In this document: positions 41,817 to 50,262 of the stretch, in pieces
Layout: every line of letters begins with the position of its first letter
Numbering within the stretch: the stretch's first letter is position 1
DNA from: Dokdonella_A sp963834755
GTDB taxonomy: Bacteria; Pseudomonadota; Gammaproteobacteria; Xanthomonadales; Rhodanobacteraceae
DNA length: 64,000 nucleotides
Assembly: GCA_963834755.1 (NCBI GenBank)
Contig: CAWICQ010000003.1
Location: 124,001-188,000, forward strand
Direction of reading: 5' to 3'
Notes under the pieces: model-generated
The model's input: only the letters and a program-made list of their open reading frames with translations
What the model was told of the DNA's origin: nothing
Database searches by the model: none
Made by a program: the position numbers and the translations under genes

Positions 41817-44297
41817 TCACGCCCGCCGCAAGATCGTCACCGGCGGCGTGCGCGAGATGCGCCACGTCCCGATCCATCCCGCGAACGCCACCAACGCCGC
41901 CGCCGCGAAGATCAATTCCATCAGCGAACCCACCGGCGGCCAGTAGTTTTCGAGCTTGAACACGCGCTCCGCAAGCGCGATGCCGATTCCCGCTGCGCCA
42001 ATCGCCGCGATCGCACCGGCCAGCACCCCGAGCGCGACGAACTCACCGAGCACGGCAATACTGAGTTGCCGTCGATGCGCTCCGAGCGTGCGCAGCAGCG
42101 CAATCTCGAAACGGCGCTCGTCGGCGGTTGCGGCCAGCGCAGCAAGCAGGACCAGCACGCCGGCCGCGACACTGAACGCGAGCACCCAACCCGCAGCGCG
42201 ACCGACGCGATCGACGATGTCGCGCACGCGATCGAGAATCGCGTTGATATCGACCAGCGAGATGTTCGAATAGTCACGCGAGAGCGCAGCGAGTTGCGTC
42301 GAGTCGCCCGACGGCACGTGAAAACTGGCGAGAAAACTGTGCGGCAGCGCGGCTCCCGTTGTCGGATCGAGCATCAGGAAGAAATTCACGCGGAACGAAT
42401 CCCAGTCGACGCCGCGAATGCTGTCGACTCGCGCGGTGATGTCGCGTTCGCCGACGCGCAGGGTCAACATGTCGCCGAGTTTCAAGCGGAACATGTCGAC
42501 CCACATCTTGTCGACGGAGAGGCCGGGCTCTTTCGTCTCGGCGTCGAACCATCGACCCGACAGCAACTTGTTCGCGGGCGGCAACGCATCGCTCCATGAC
42601 AGCCGCATCTCGCCGTTGATCCAGTTCGCCGCGCGCCGATCGGCGTAGTCGTCCGCCTTCGGCGCAATTCCGTTGATCGCGACCAGTTTGCCGACCGCGA
42701 GCGGCAATACATTGAGATTCGTCGCACTGATCGCATGCAGGCGTCCTTCCATCGCACTGCGCTGCTCGGGCTGCAGATTGATCATGAAGTAGTTCGGCGT
42801 ATCGGGCGGAAGCTCCGCGCGCCAGCGCTGCAGCAATGACGGCGCGATCACGCCGAGCAGCGCGAGCGCCGTCAGGCTGAGCGCAAGCGCGCCGGCCTGC
42901 AGCAAGCTCAATCCGCGTCGGCGTGCGAGATTTGCAAGACCGAAGCGCAGCGCGCCCGGCAACCGCTTGCCGCCGCTGCGCAACAGTCGCAGCAAAATCG
43001 CGCCGAGCAAACCTGCCGCAACCGCGACGAGAAGAAACCCGCCGGCCAAGGTAGCGGCCAGGCGCAGGTCGCCGGCCTCGAATCCGATCAGCGCCGCGCC
43101 CACCGCGAACGGCAATATATACAACGCGTCGAAACGCCGCGGCCGCGCGTCGAGATCTTGCCGGAAGATGCGCATCGGCTCGACGTCTCGAAGTCGCAGC
43201 AGAGGCGGCAACCCAAAACCGAACAACACCGCCAGCCCGATCAGAAACGCCGCCAGCGGTGGACCGGCCGGCAAACTCGGCGCCGCCGCCGGCAATAGAT
43301 CGCGCGCAAGCACGATCACCATCTGCTGCAATGCGAGCCCGAGCCCGAGACCGAGCAGGCACGCCGGCAGCGCCAGCAATGCGATCTCGATCGTCAGCGC
43401 GCCGAGAATCTCGCCACGACTCGCGCCGAGACAGCGCAGCAACGCGACCTCTTCGGTCTTGCGCCGCGCGAAACGCTGCGCCGCAAGCGCTACCGCGATT
43501 CCCGACAGCAATGCCGCGAGCAACGCAGCCAGCCGCAGAAAACTTTCGCCGCGCTCGAAAGCGGTTCGAAGATTCTGCTGCGCGTCTTCGACGGTCGTGA
43601 TTTCGGCGCCGTCCGGAAGTCGCCCCTTCGCCCACGCTGCGTACGCATCGACCACGCTCGCATCACCGGCAACGAGCAGACGATGACGCACGCGACTGCC
43701 TATTCCGATCAACCCGATCGATTGCGCGTCGGAAAGTTGCATGAGCAGTCGCGGCGCGAGACGGAATACGTTGCCGCTGTCCGGCGAGCGCACGATTTCG
43801 CCGGCGATCGCGAGATCGCGTCCGCCGACTTGAACTTTGTCGCCGACGTGCACATCGAGCGCCGCCAGAACTTCATGATCGACGTAGACCGTGTTCGACG
43901 GCGGCGCGTGCGTCACGCGTTCGACGCCTGCCGTATCGCGTATCGAAAGAACACCACGCAGCGGAAACGCGGGATCGGCGGCACGCACATCGCACAGCCG
44001 ACTCTTGTCTGCGGCAAACACGACGCTCGGGAAATCTGCGATATCAGCCAGCGCGAGCCCACGCTGTTTCGCTTCCGACGCGAACTCGTCCGGCAACGGA
44101 CGGCTCGACGCGATGCCGAGATCGCCGCCGATCAGCTCCGCCGCCGAAGCGACGATCGCCCGCTCGACGCGATTGGCGAGCGTCGCGACCGCCGCGAGCG
44201 CAGCAACGGCCAGCACCAGGGCCGCCGCGAGCGTTGCGAGCTCACCGTGCAGAAATTCGCGACGGAGGCTGCGCGCGGCGAATACGAATGGCCTCAC
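41817..44297 (-). CDS. ybbP: FtsX-type ABC transporter permease (YbbP-like)
   Basis: 826 residues from ATG 44297. A first helix (LATLAAALVLAVAALAAVAT) precedes a large periplasmic MacB-core-like domain, then clusters of helices around FLRLAALLAALLSGIAVALA, IEIALLALPACLLGLGLGLA and the final MELIFAAAALVAFAGWIGTW: ten predicted, as in YbbP. The coupling segment ALLRCLGASRGEILGALTIE appears twice (second: ALLRTLGAHRRQLSIAVLGE). The partner ATPase gene overlaps by four bases. In E. coli the ybbA-ybbP pair is next to tesA exactly as here. Substrate is unknown; a lipid or lipoprotein role is suspected. Confidence 0.9.
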   Translation of the reverse strand: MRPFVFAARSLRREFLHGELATLAAALVLAVAALAAVATLANRVERAIVASAAELIGGDLGIASSRPLPDEFASEAKQRGLALADIADFPSVVFAADKSRLCDVRAADPAFPLRGVLSIRDTAGVERVTHAPPSNTVYVDHEVLAALDVHVGDKVQVGGRDLAIAGEIVRSPDSGNVFRLAPRLLMQLSDAQSIGLIGIGSRVRHRLLVAGDASVVDAYAAWAKGRLPDGAEITTVEDAQQNLRTAFERGESFLRLAALLAALLSGIAVALAAQRFARRKTEEVALLRCLGASRGEILGALTIEIALLALPACLLGLGLGLALQQMVIVLARDLLPAAAPSLPAGPPLAAFLIGLAVLFGFGLPPLLRLRDVEPMRIFRQDLDARPRRFDALYILPFAVGAALIGFEAGDLRLAATLAGGFLLVAVAAGLLGAILLRLLRSGGKRLPGALRFGLANLARRRGLSLLQAGALALSLTALALLGVIAPSLLQRWRAELPPDTPNYFMINLQPEQRSAMEGRLHAISATNLNVLPLAVGKLVAINGIAPKADDYADRRAANWINGEMRLSWSDALPPANKLLSGRWFDAETKEPGLSVDKMWVDMFRLKLGDMLTLRVGERDITARVDSIRGVDWDSFRVNFFLMLDPTTGAALPHSFLASFHVPSGDSTQLAALSRDYSNISLVDINAILDRVRDIVDRVGRAAGWVLAFSVAAGVLVLLAALAATADERRFEIALLRTLGAHRRQLSIAVLGEFVALGVLAGAIAAIGAAGIGIALAERVFKLENYWPPVGSLMELIFAAAALVAFAGWIGTWRISRTPPVTILRRA

Positions 44298-45067
44298 GGC
44301 GTGCCCTCACCCGCCGCGCGCTCCACGAGCGGTCCACCCACTCCCGCGTCGCGGGCGAGGGGAGTTTGCGGGCGGCCTTCGGCCGCGTTCGTATCGATGC
44401 GGCCCTCGGCAAGTCGAAGGCTGCCCTCGCAGCGTGCGGCGAGCGCGGTGTCGTGCGTAACCAGCACCAGCGTCGTGCCATGCTCGCGATTCAGTGCGAA
44501 CAGAAGATCGCTGACCGCGGCGCCCGTGCGTTGATCGAGATTGCCGGTCGGCTCGTCGGCGAACAGAAGCTCCGGCTCGTGCACGAACGCGCGCGCGAGC
44601 GCGACGCGTTGCTGCTCGCCGCCGGAAAGCTGGTGCGGATAGTGATGACGGCGCGCGTCGAGTCCAACGCCGGCAAGTGCGCTTCGGGCGCGTGCGGCTG
44701 CGTCGCTGCGGCCTTCGAGCTCGAGCGGCAGCATCACGTTTTCTTCGGCGTTCAGCGCCGGTAACAGGTGGAAACTCTGGAATACGAAGCCGACCAGACG
44801 TCGGCGCAAGCGCGCGCGCGCTTCTTCGTCGAGTGCGTCGAGCGATCGGCCGGCAAGGCTGACCGAACCCGAGCTCGGTCGATCGAGCCCGGCAAGAAGG
44901 CCGAGCAGCGTCGTTTTTCCCGAGCCGGACGCGCCGACGATCGCAAGGCTCGCGCCGCGCGCGACTTCGAGGCTGACGCCGTCGAGAATCGTCAGCCTGC
45001 CGTCAGGTCCTTCGACGGTTTTGCTAACCTCTCGGGCGCTCAACACGATTTCGGAATCGGAACGCAT
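44294..45067 (-). CDS. ybbA: ABC transporter ATP-binding protein (YbbA-like, LolD class)
   Basis: 257 residues from ATG 45067, whose start codon overlaps the tesA start on the other strand. Walker A is LAIVGASGSGKTTLLGLLAG, the Q-loop region VGFVFQSFHLLPALNAEENV, the signature YPHQLSGGEQQRVALARAFV, Walker B PELLFADEPTGNLDQRTGAA and the switch LVLVTHDTALAARC. This is the MacB/LolD class of mechanotransmitting ATPases. A GTG at 45046 is an alternative start. The C-terminal 35 residues (TPLARDAGVGGPLVERAAGE) are an unusual extension rich in Gly and Ala. Confidence 0.9.
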   Translation of the reverse strand: MRSDSEIVLSAREVSKTVEGPDGRLTILDGVSLEVARGASLAIVGASGSGKTTLLGLLAGLDRPSSGSVSLAGRSLDALDEEARARLRRRLVGFVFQSFHLLPALNAEENVMLPLELEGRSDAAARARSALAGVGLDARRHHYPHQLSGGEQQRVALARAFVHEPELLFADEPTGNLDQRTGAAVSDLLFALNREHGTTLVLVTHDTALAARCEGSLRLAEGRIDTNAAEGRPQTPLARDAGVGGPLVERAAGEGTP

Positions 45068-45686
45068 GATGATCGGCCGTCTCCTGGCTTTCGTTCTATT
45101 GATCTCGATCGGCAGCGCCGAGGCGACGACGCGGCCGATTCTGGTCCTCGGCGATTCTCTTTCCGCCGCCCACCATATCCGCGTGGAGTCCGGCTGGGTG
45201 CATCTGCTCGAAACGCGCCTCGCACAATCGAAGAATCCCAGGCCCGTGGTGAACGCGAGCATCAGCGGCGAAACGACATCCGGTGGACTCGCGCGTCTGC
45301 CGCCACTGCTCGCCGAAAACAAACCCGCGCTGGTCATCGTCGAGCTCGGCGCAAACGATGGGCTGCGCGGACTTGCGATTGCCCAGATCCGCGAAAATCT
45401 CACCAGGATCGTCCGCGCTTGCCGCGATGCCGGAGCCGCCGTCGTCCTCGCCGGCATCGAGCTTCCGATCAACTACGGGCCGCAGTATCGCGATGGCCTC
45501 AGGGCCATGTATCGGGACTTGGCTCAGGAATTCAATCTGCCGTTAGTCCCGTTCCTGCTCGACGGCGTCGCGCTCGACCCCAATCTGATGCAGGACGACG
45601 GCCTGCACCCGAAGGCCGAAGGTGAACCGAAAGTTCTGGACAACGTCTGGCCCGTGCTCGAACCGGCGCTCAGGAAGCTAAACTGA
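45066..45686 (+). CDS. tesA: Arylesterase / acyl-CoA thioesterase I, SGNH hydrolase
   Basis: 206 residues from ATG 45066 (or ATG 45069). A signal peptide (GRLLAFVLLISIGSAEA) directs it to the periplasm. SGNH blocks: ILVLGDSLSAAHH with the nucleophile Ser, VNASISGETTSGGLAR (Gly block), VIVELGANDGLRG (Asn block) and the final DDGLHPKAEG with the Asp-x-x-His pair. TesA hydrolyses thioesters, lysophospholipids and some esters. It is divergent from ybbA with overlapping start codons, so its promoter lies inside the ybbA coding sequence. Confidence 0.93.
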   Translation: MMIGRLLAFVLLISIGSAEATTRPILVLGDSLSAAHHIRVESGWVHLLETRLAQSKNPRPVVNASISGETTSGGLARLPPLLAENKPALVIVELGANDGLRGLAIAQIRENLTRIVRACRDAGAAVVLAGIELPINYGPQYRDGLRAMYRDLAQEFNLPLVPFLLDGVALDPNLMQDDGLHPKAEGEPKVLDNVWPVLEPALRKLN

Positions 45687-45719
45687 CGCCTCCGGACATG
45701 CGCGCGATCGTGCGGACGC

Positions 45720-46334
45720 ATGAGCGAGGACACTGAAACCCGATATCCCCGCTTCGCGAGCCGCGGCCGCGCGTTCGTTTACGTGATTCCGTGCCGCGAC
45801 GAGGATCTTCTCAAAGTGGGATTTTCGCGCGATCCGCTGCAGCGCCTGCAGGCATTTCATCCGCGCTTCTTCCGCTTGTTCGATCTCGATCGCGCGCTCC
45901 TGATCGGCGCGGATTTTGTTCGCGATGCGCGTCGCATCGAGCGGCGTTTCATCAGCACGTTGGCCGAGCATCGATCGCCGGCGCCGCTCGTCGTTCGCGA
46001 CGCCGCGGCCGGCCGCACCGAGTGGTATCGCGGCGTGTACCCGGAAGCGAGCGCGCTGGCGCGGCAGATTTGCGAAGTCGACGGCTTCACGCTGCATGCG
46101 CCCCTGCGCGACTGGCTGCGCGATCTTTTCGAAGAACGCGGCGCTCTTTTGTTCGCATGGTCGGCGCGCATGCTCGAAGCCATCGAATACGAATGCTTCA
46201 ACGCGCCCTCATCGACGACGCCGACGGCGCTCGAGCGCGCCTTGCGCGATGCGCTCGACTGTTTCGATGAGCTCGCTATCCCGATCGAACCGCTCGTGCC
46301 CGAAGCCGTGCTGAGCTGGTATCGGAGCCGATAG
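45720..46334 (+). CDS. GIY-YIG nuclease family protein (T5orf172-like)
   Basis: 204 residues from ATG 45720, 33 bases after tesA. The N-half carries a GIY-YIG-like core: RGRAFVYVIPCRDEDLLKVG, FSRDPLQRLQAFHPRFFRLF and ADFVRDARRIERRFISTLAE, matching T5orf172/MUG113 domains in which V-Y-V-I and L-K-V-G replace the GIY and YIG triads. A helical C-half (RDLFEERGALLFAWSARMLE) has no recognised domain. A DNA-related role is inferred from the fold only. It may be co-transcribed with tesA. Confidence 0.75.
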   Translation: MSEDTETRYPRFASRGRAFVYVIPCRDEDLLKVGFSRDPLQRLQAFHPRFFRLFDLDRALLIGADFVRDARRIERRFISTLAEHRSPAPLVVRDAAAGRTEWYRGVYPEASALARQICEVDGFTLHAPLRDWLRDLFEERGALLFAWSARMLEAIEYECFNAPSSTTPTALERALRDALDCFDELAIPIEPLVPEAVLSWYRSR

Positions 46335-46370
46335 ACCCCGCGCCTCGCGCCGGTGCTTTGCAGCGACGCA

Positions 46371-46580
46371 TCAGACGCGATTGCCGATCTCGCGCATCAG
46401 CTGATCGAACTTGTCCCAGCTGATCTTGCGGCGATATTGCTTGTTGGTCGGCCGCCACTCGACGGCGCCTTTGGAGATCAGCAGCGTTCCGAAGCGGCGC
46501 TCGTTCTTCTCGACCACGAAAACGATGTCTTCGCGTCCGAGCTCGCGTTTGGGAAGATTGAACGTGACCTTGTGTGCCAT
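46371..46580 (-). CDS. Small conserved hypothetical protein, 69 aa
   Basis: From ATG 46580: MAHKVTFNLPKRELGREDIV, then VFVVEKNERRFGTLLISKGA and VEWRPTNKQYRRKISWDKFD. It is a basic soluble beta-rich protein without cysteines. Similar 65-70 residue proteins (V-E-W-x-P, K-x-S-W-x-x-F) are common hypotheticals in Xanthomonadales; function unknown. The longer frame to 46718 is unlikely. Confidence 0.75.
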   Translation of the reverse strand: MAHKVTFNLPKRELGREDIVFVVEKNERRFGTLLISKGAVEWRPTNKQYRRKISWDKFDQLMREIGNRV

Positions 46581-46802
46581 GGCGGTCGGCCTCTTGCGGA
46601 CCCGAATGTGCGCGCCCGCATGGTACGGGTTTGCGCGATCGGCGGCGAATGCAGCAGGACCGCGATGTATCGGGGTTTCACACACAGGCACGGTGGGCGT
46701 GTGTTGCGAACACTTCATCGCCGCGCAACGCGCGAGCCGATCTTTTCCGTGGAGACGGCGATGCTGGCTGGGACGCCGCTTGACGCGTTGGTCTTATCGT
46801 TG

Positions 46803-46840
46803 TATATAACCTAGTAGTTTTGGAACATTATGGTTATATA
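46803..46840. promoter_or_regulatory. ArsR operator/promoter palindrome
   Basis: TATATAACC and GGTTATATA are perfect 9-bp reverse complements 20 bases apart, directly abutting ATG 46841. This is the only strongly A+T-rich stretch nearby and could provide both the -10 region and an operator dyad for the downstream ArsR-type repressor. Confidence 0.6.
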
Positions 46841-47203
46841 ATGAATAGAGCACAGCGTCTCGACGCCACGTTCGCCGCACTCGCAGACCCGACGCGTCGC
46901 GCAATCCTCGCCCGACTGGCGCTTGGCGAAACATCGGTGACCGACCTCGCGCGGCCGTTCGCGATGAGTCAGCCCGCGATTTCGAAACATCTCAAGGTGC
47001 TCGAGCGCGCCGGACTCATCTCGAGCGGACAGGACGCGCAGCGGCGGCCGCGCAAGATCGAGGCGAAGCCGCTCGCCGAGGCCAGCGGCTGGCTCGAGGA
47101 ATACCGCAAATTCTGGGAAGCGAGCTACCAGCGCCTCGATGCGCTGCTGGACGAACTCAAGGCGCAGCAGAAGACCTCGCGTAAACGCAGCAGCAAACGC
47201 TGA
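46841..47203 (+). CDS. ArsR-family (SdpR-like) transcriptional regulator
   Basis: 120 residues from ATG 46841; a TTG at 46820 would add 7. The winged helix is typical: RLDATFAALADPTRRAILAR, LGETSVTDLARPFAMSQPAI and SKHLKVLERAGLISSGQDAQ, with the tail GWLEEYRKFWEASYQRLDAL seen in the SdpR/AHSA1-linked subgroup. No metal-binding Cys motif is present. It sits directly behind an inverted repeat and 12 bases before the SRPBCC gene, forming the very common ArsR-AHSA1 pair. There is no ribosome-binding site before 46841, so it may be translated leaderless. Confidence 0.92.
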   Translation: MNRAQRLDATFAALADPTRRAILARLALGETSVTDLARPFAMSQPAISKHLKVLERAGLISSGQDAQRRPRKIEAKPLAEASGWLEEYRKFWEASYQRLDALLDELKAQQKTSRKRSSKR

Positions 47204-47215
47204 CGGAGAATCCTC

Positions 47216-47713
47216 ATGAAGAATACCGGCACGCTCAAAGTCGTCGCGCAAGGCGATCGCGAAGTCCTGATGACGCGCGTGTTCGACGCGCCGCGTCACC
47301 TCGTTTTCGATGCGCTGACGAAACCCGAACTGCTGAAGCGCTGGTTCGGCCCGCACGGCTGGACGCTGGTCGAATGCGAGATCGATCTTCGCGTCGGTGG
47401 CGCATGGCGCTTTCTGTCGCATGGTCCGGATCGCCGGGTCATGGGCATGCGCGGCGTGTATCGCGAGATTTCGCCGCCCGAAAAACTGCAATACACCGAA
47501 TCGTTCGACGAATTCGCCGGCACGGGCGCCGCGCTGGTTACGGCAACGCTGATCGAACACGAAGGCAAGACGACATTGACGACGCTCGTTCTTAGTCCAT
47601 CGCGCGAAGTGCGCGACGGCATGCTCCGCTCCGGCATGGAACATGGCGCTGGGGAAACGTACGACCGGCTTGCGGATCTGCTGGTCTCGCTGCGCACCGA
47701 ACGGAGCGCCTGA
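47216..47713 (+). CDS. SRPBCC (AHSA1) domain protein
   Basis: 165 residues from ATG 47216 with GGAG upstream. AHSA1/START-like features: LMTRVFDAPRHLVFDALTKP, ELLKRWFGPHGWTLVECEID, WRFLSHGPDRRVMGMRGVYR and GMLRSGMEHGAGETYDRLAD. The fold binds hydrophobic ligands; the partner ArsR regulator may sense the same ligand or simply control expression. No enzymatic residue set is evident. Confidence 0.92.
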   Translation: MKNTGTLKVVAQGDREVLMTRVFDAPRHLVFDALTKPELLKRWFGPHGWTLVECEIDLRVGGAWRFLSHGPDRRVMGMRGVYREISPPEKLQYTESFDEFAGTGAALVTATLIEHEGKTTLTTLVLSPSREVRDGMLRSGMEHGAGETYDRLADLLVSLRTERSA

Positions 47714-47733
47714 TCACGCGCTGGCGGGCCATC

Positions 47734-48753
47734 TCACTTCGCGCCGGACTTGCCGACCCCAGCCTGCTCGATGACATCGGCGACCGCGGTGACGATCGCC
47801 TGCGGCTGATCGAACTGCATGTCGTGCGAGGACTGCGTGATCCAGCGACGCTCGCCGCGCGTCGACGTGGCGACGATGAGTTTGTGCGTCTTCTGCTGTG
47901 CCGACTCCATCGCGCTCTTGCCATCGGGCGGCGCGTCGGCAAATGAACTGTCCGCGGTCAGCACGATCAGCGGCATCGCGCCGTGCGATTCCTTGGCCGA
48001 TACCGGTTGTTCGAACAGCGTCATGTTGGTCTGGAATTCCGAAATCAGCGTGTGCCAGAACGGCGGTTTTTCTTTTTGCGCGTGGATCGCGGCATTCAGC
48101 GCGGGCGGATAGTTCGGATCGGGCGGTCGAATGCACTTTTCGAGCTCGCCAGTGGGTTTCTGCAATTGGCCGGCACTCGCCGCTTGCTCGCACTGCGTCG
48201 CGAAGGCGATCACCTTCTCGTGCATTTCATCGTCGGTCTTTACCCAGTCCGCCGAGAACTCGCTGATGCGCTGCGGCGGCGGATCGACCAGCACGATCCC
48301 GGCGACGTCGGCCGCGTGCTTGTCGGCGTAACGACGCACGATATTCGTGCCGAGCGAATGACCGACCAGCACGACAGGCCGCGCAAGGTGCGCCGCATGG
48401 ATCAGAGCGTGCAGGTCCGCCGCGTCCGCATCGATGTCGCGCGGCCGAGGTCCGTCGTCACTGAATCCGTAACCGGCGCGATCGTAAGAGCACACCATCG
48501 TCGAACGCGCGAGCAGCGGCTGCACCTTGAACCAGGTCAGCGAATCCGTCGTGGCGCCGCTTTCGAGCATCACCGTCGGCGTGCCGCTTCCGCTGCAGCG
48601 CAAGTTGAGCTTGCGCCCGCCGATATCGACGAGCTGCGCCGGGCGCGCATACGCATCCAGCGCCGGATCCGGTGTCGAACCGGTTTCGGCCGCCGAACTC
48701 GCAGCCGATGACGAGAGCAATACCAGCAACGCGATTGCGCGGCGATGAGACAT
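47734..48753 (-). CDS. Exported alpha/beta hydrolase
   Basis: 339 residues from ATG 48753 with a signal peptide (HRRAIALLVLLSSSAASSAA). The hydrolase core has STMVCSYDRAGYGFSDDGPR, the nucleophile elbow VVLVGHSLGTNIVRRYADKH (Ser) and the C-terminal ITQSSHDMQFDQPQAIV His. The Asp is probably in LIVLTADSSFADAP. It lacks features of a specific esterase or lipase class. It is convergent with the SRPBCC gene and has its own upstream region. Confidence 0.88.
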   Translation of the reverse strand: MSHRRAIALLVLLSSSAASSAAETGSTPDPALDAYARPAQLVDIGGRKLNLRCSGSGTPTVMLESGATTDSLTWFKVQPLLARSTMVCSYDRAGYGFSDDGPRPRDIDADAADLHALIHAAHLARPVVLVGHSLGTNIVRRYADKHAADVAGIVLVDPPPQRISEFSADWVKTDDEMHEKVIAFATQCEQAASAGQLQKPTGELEKCIRPPDPNYPPALNAAIHAQKEKPPFWHTLISEFQTNMTLFEQPVSAKESHGAMPLIVLTADSSFADAPPDGKSAMESAQQKTHKLIVATSTRGERRWITQSSHDMQFDQPQAIVTAVADVIEQAGVGKSGAK

Positions 48754-48809
48754 GACGGCTCCTTGATGGGAAGTCGGCGGACTTTACCGACTTCGCCAGC
48801 GAGCCTTCG

Positions 48810-49793
48810 TTAGCGTTGCGTTATTTTCGGCGGACCGTTGACGAACGCGACCAGTGCCGGAATCGTCTGTTCGGGCGCTTCTTCCATCAACCAGTGGCCA
48901 GATCCTTTGATGATGACGCCATCGACGTTGGTGTCGACCATGCGGCCTTGATTGATCAGGAATTCGCCGCCGGATTTTTCGCCGCTCAATACGAGCATCG
49001 GTATCGTGAGTTTCTTCTGCGCGAACGCGGCGAAATCTTTTCCGTCCTGATCGAACGCGCGGAAATATTCGAATCCCGCGCGCATGCCGCCCGGCCGCGC
49101 GTACTCGGACGCATAGAACTGGCGATCCTTTTCCGGAATCGAATGCTTCGGATCCGCGGCGAAATCGTTCCAGAAATGCTCGAAATAGATCCGCTCGCGA
49201 CCGGCGACGAGCTTCAGCGGCGTTTCGCCGTAGAAATTGAAATGCCACTTGTCGCGCAGCAGAAAAATACCCGACGTGTCGCCGACGCCCGGCAGGAAAG
49301 CGTCCATCAGCGCGATGCGTTCGACCTCGTCCGGATATTGGGCCGCGTAGGCATAGGCGACCATCAAGCCGATGTCGTGCCCGATGAGGATGACTTTCTT
49401 GAAGCCCAGTGACTGTGCGAGCGCGTGAATGTCCTGCGCCAGCGTCTTCTTGTCGTAACCACGGTCGGGTTTCGACGAAGTGCCCGCGCCGCGAAGATCG
49501 GGCGCGATTACCACACGATGTCCGTCGATTTTCGGTATCAGGGGCCGCCACATGTGGCTCGTCTCGGCGTAGCCGTGCAACAACAAGACCGGTGTTTCCG
49601 TTCCGGCGCCCGCCTCCAGGTAATGGATCTCGACGCCATTGACCTTGGCCATGCGGCTGGCGATCGCGTCCTCGGCTCTTGCGTGAACGGACGCGTGAAG
49701 CGCAAATCCGATCGTCAACACGGCGATGGACGCTCTGCGCGCAAGCGAACGCTCCGCGAGCCAGCGACGCACCGGTCGAATCAGTGTCTTCAT
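48810..49793 (-). CDS. Exported epoxide-hydrolase-like alpha/beta hydrolase
   Basis: 327 residues from ATG 49793. A long signal peptide (SLARRASIAVLTIGFALHAS, cleaved near VHARA) precedes LLLHGYAETSHMWRPLIPKI (oxyanion HG), VIAPDLRGAGTSSKPDRGYD, the nucleophile Asp in VILIGHDIGLMVAYAYAAQY and the His in IKGSGHWLMEEAPEQTIPAL. An Asp nucleophile in GHDIG is the mark of epoxide hydrolases and haloalkane dehalogenases. It is similar in plan to the neighbouring hydrolase but not a recent duplicate. The gene is divergent from the RND operon. Confidence 0.9.
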   Translation of the reverse strand: MKTLIRPVRRWLAERSLARRASIAVLTIGFALHASVHARAEDAIASRMAKVNGVEIHYLEAGAGTETPVLLLHGYAETSHMWRPLIPKIDGHRVVIAPDLRGAGTSSKPDRGYDKKTLAQDIHALAQSLGFKKVILIGHDIGLMVAYAYAAQYPDEVERIALMDAFLPGVGDTSGIFLLRDKWHFNFYGETPLKLVAGRERIYFEHFWNDFAADPKHSIPEKDRQFYASEYARPGGMRAGFEYFRAFDQDGKDFAAFAQKKLTIPMLVLSGEKSGGEFLINQGRMVDTNVDGVIIKGSGHWLMEEAPEQTIPALVAFVNGPPKITQR

Positions 49794-50262
49794 GGATGTC
49801 GTTCCCCTTTGCTGTGGTCACGAAACGGTCTGCCCGCCATTTCGGGCTTGGCCGGAAAGTCGCTGTGCCGCGCTCTCCGGCGTTTTCGCATCGAGGCCGA
49901 GCTTGCCACAAGCGGCATCGCGATGACCGCGCCTCGCGGACCTGCTCGGGTCGGGCGTTTCTCCGCAAAACCGCAAGTCCGCGCGAACCGATGTTCCGAC
50001 CCAAAGACCCATTGATCGACTTCAATCGCTCGCTCCATGGCCATCCGGCGGGGGCGCGACGGTTTGTTTCTGCCACGCCGACCGCTCGCCGGCCTAGCCC
50101 CTCGCGGCGCGCCGTATCCGCGGGTCGAACCATGACTTGCGATACGGGCGGCAACTCTTTGATACGATATACTATTACTTTCGGACGGCTCTTTGAGGAA
50201 GCGCCCGCATGCAAAGGCGCGAGGTGACGTGCGCGACAGCGCCAGGCGGGAAGTTGGATGAG
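49794..50262. other. Divergent intergenic region before the RND efflux operon
   Basis: About 470 bases containing the promoters of the epoxide-hydrolase-like gene and the efflux operon. Near 50151-50185 the sequence becomes A+T-rich and includes TATACT at 50168-50173, a good -10 candidate for the efflux operon, without an evident -35. GATACG occurs at 50141 and 50161. No regulator gene is encoded here. Confidence 0.45.
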
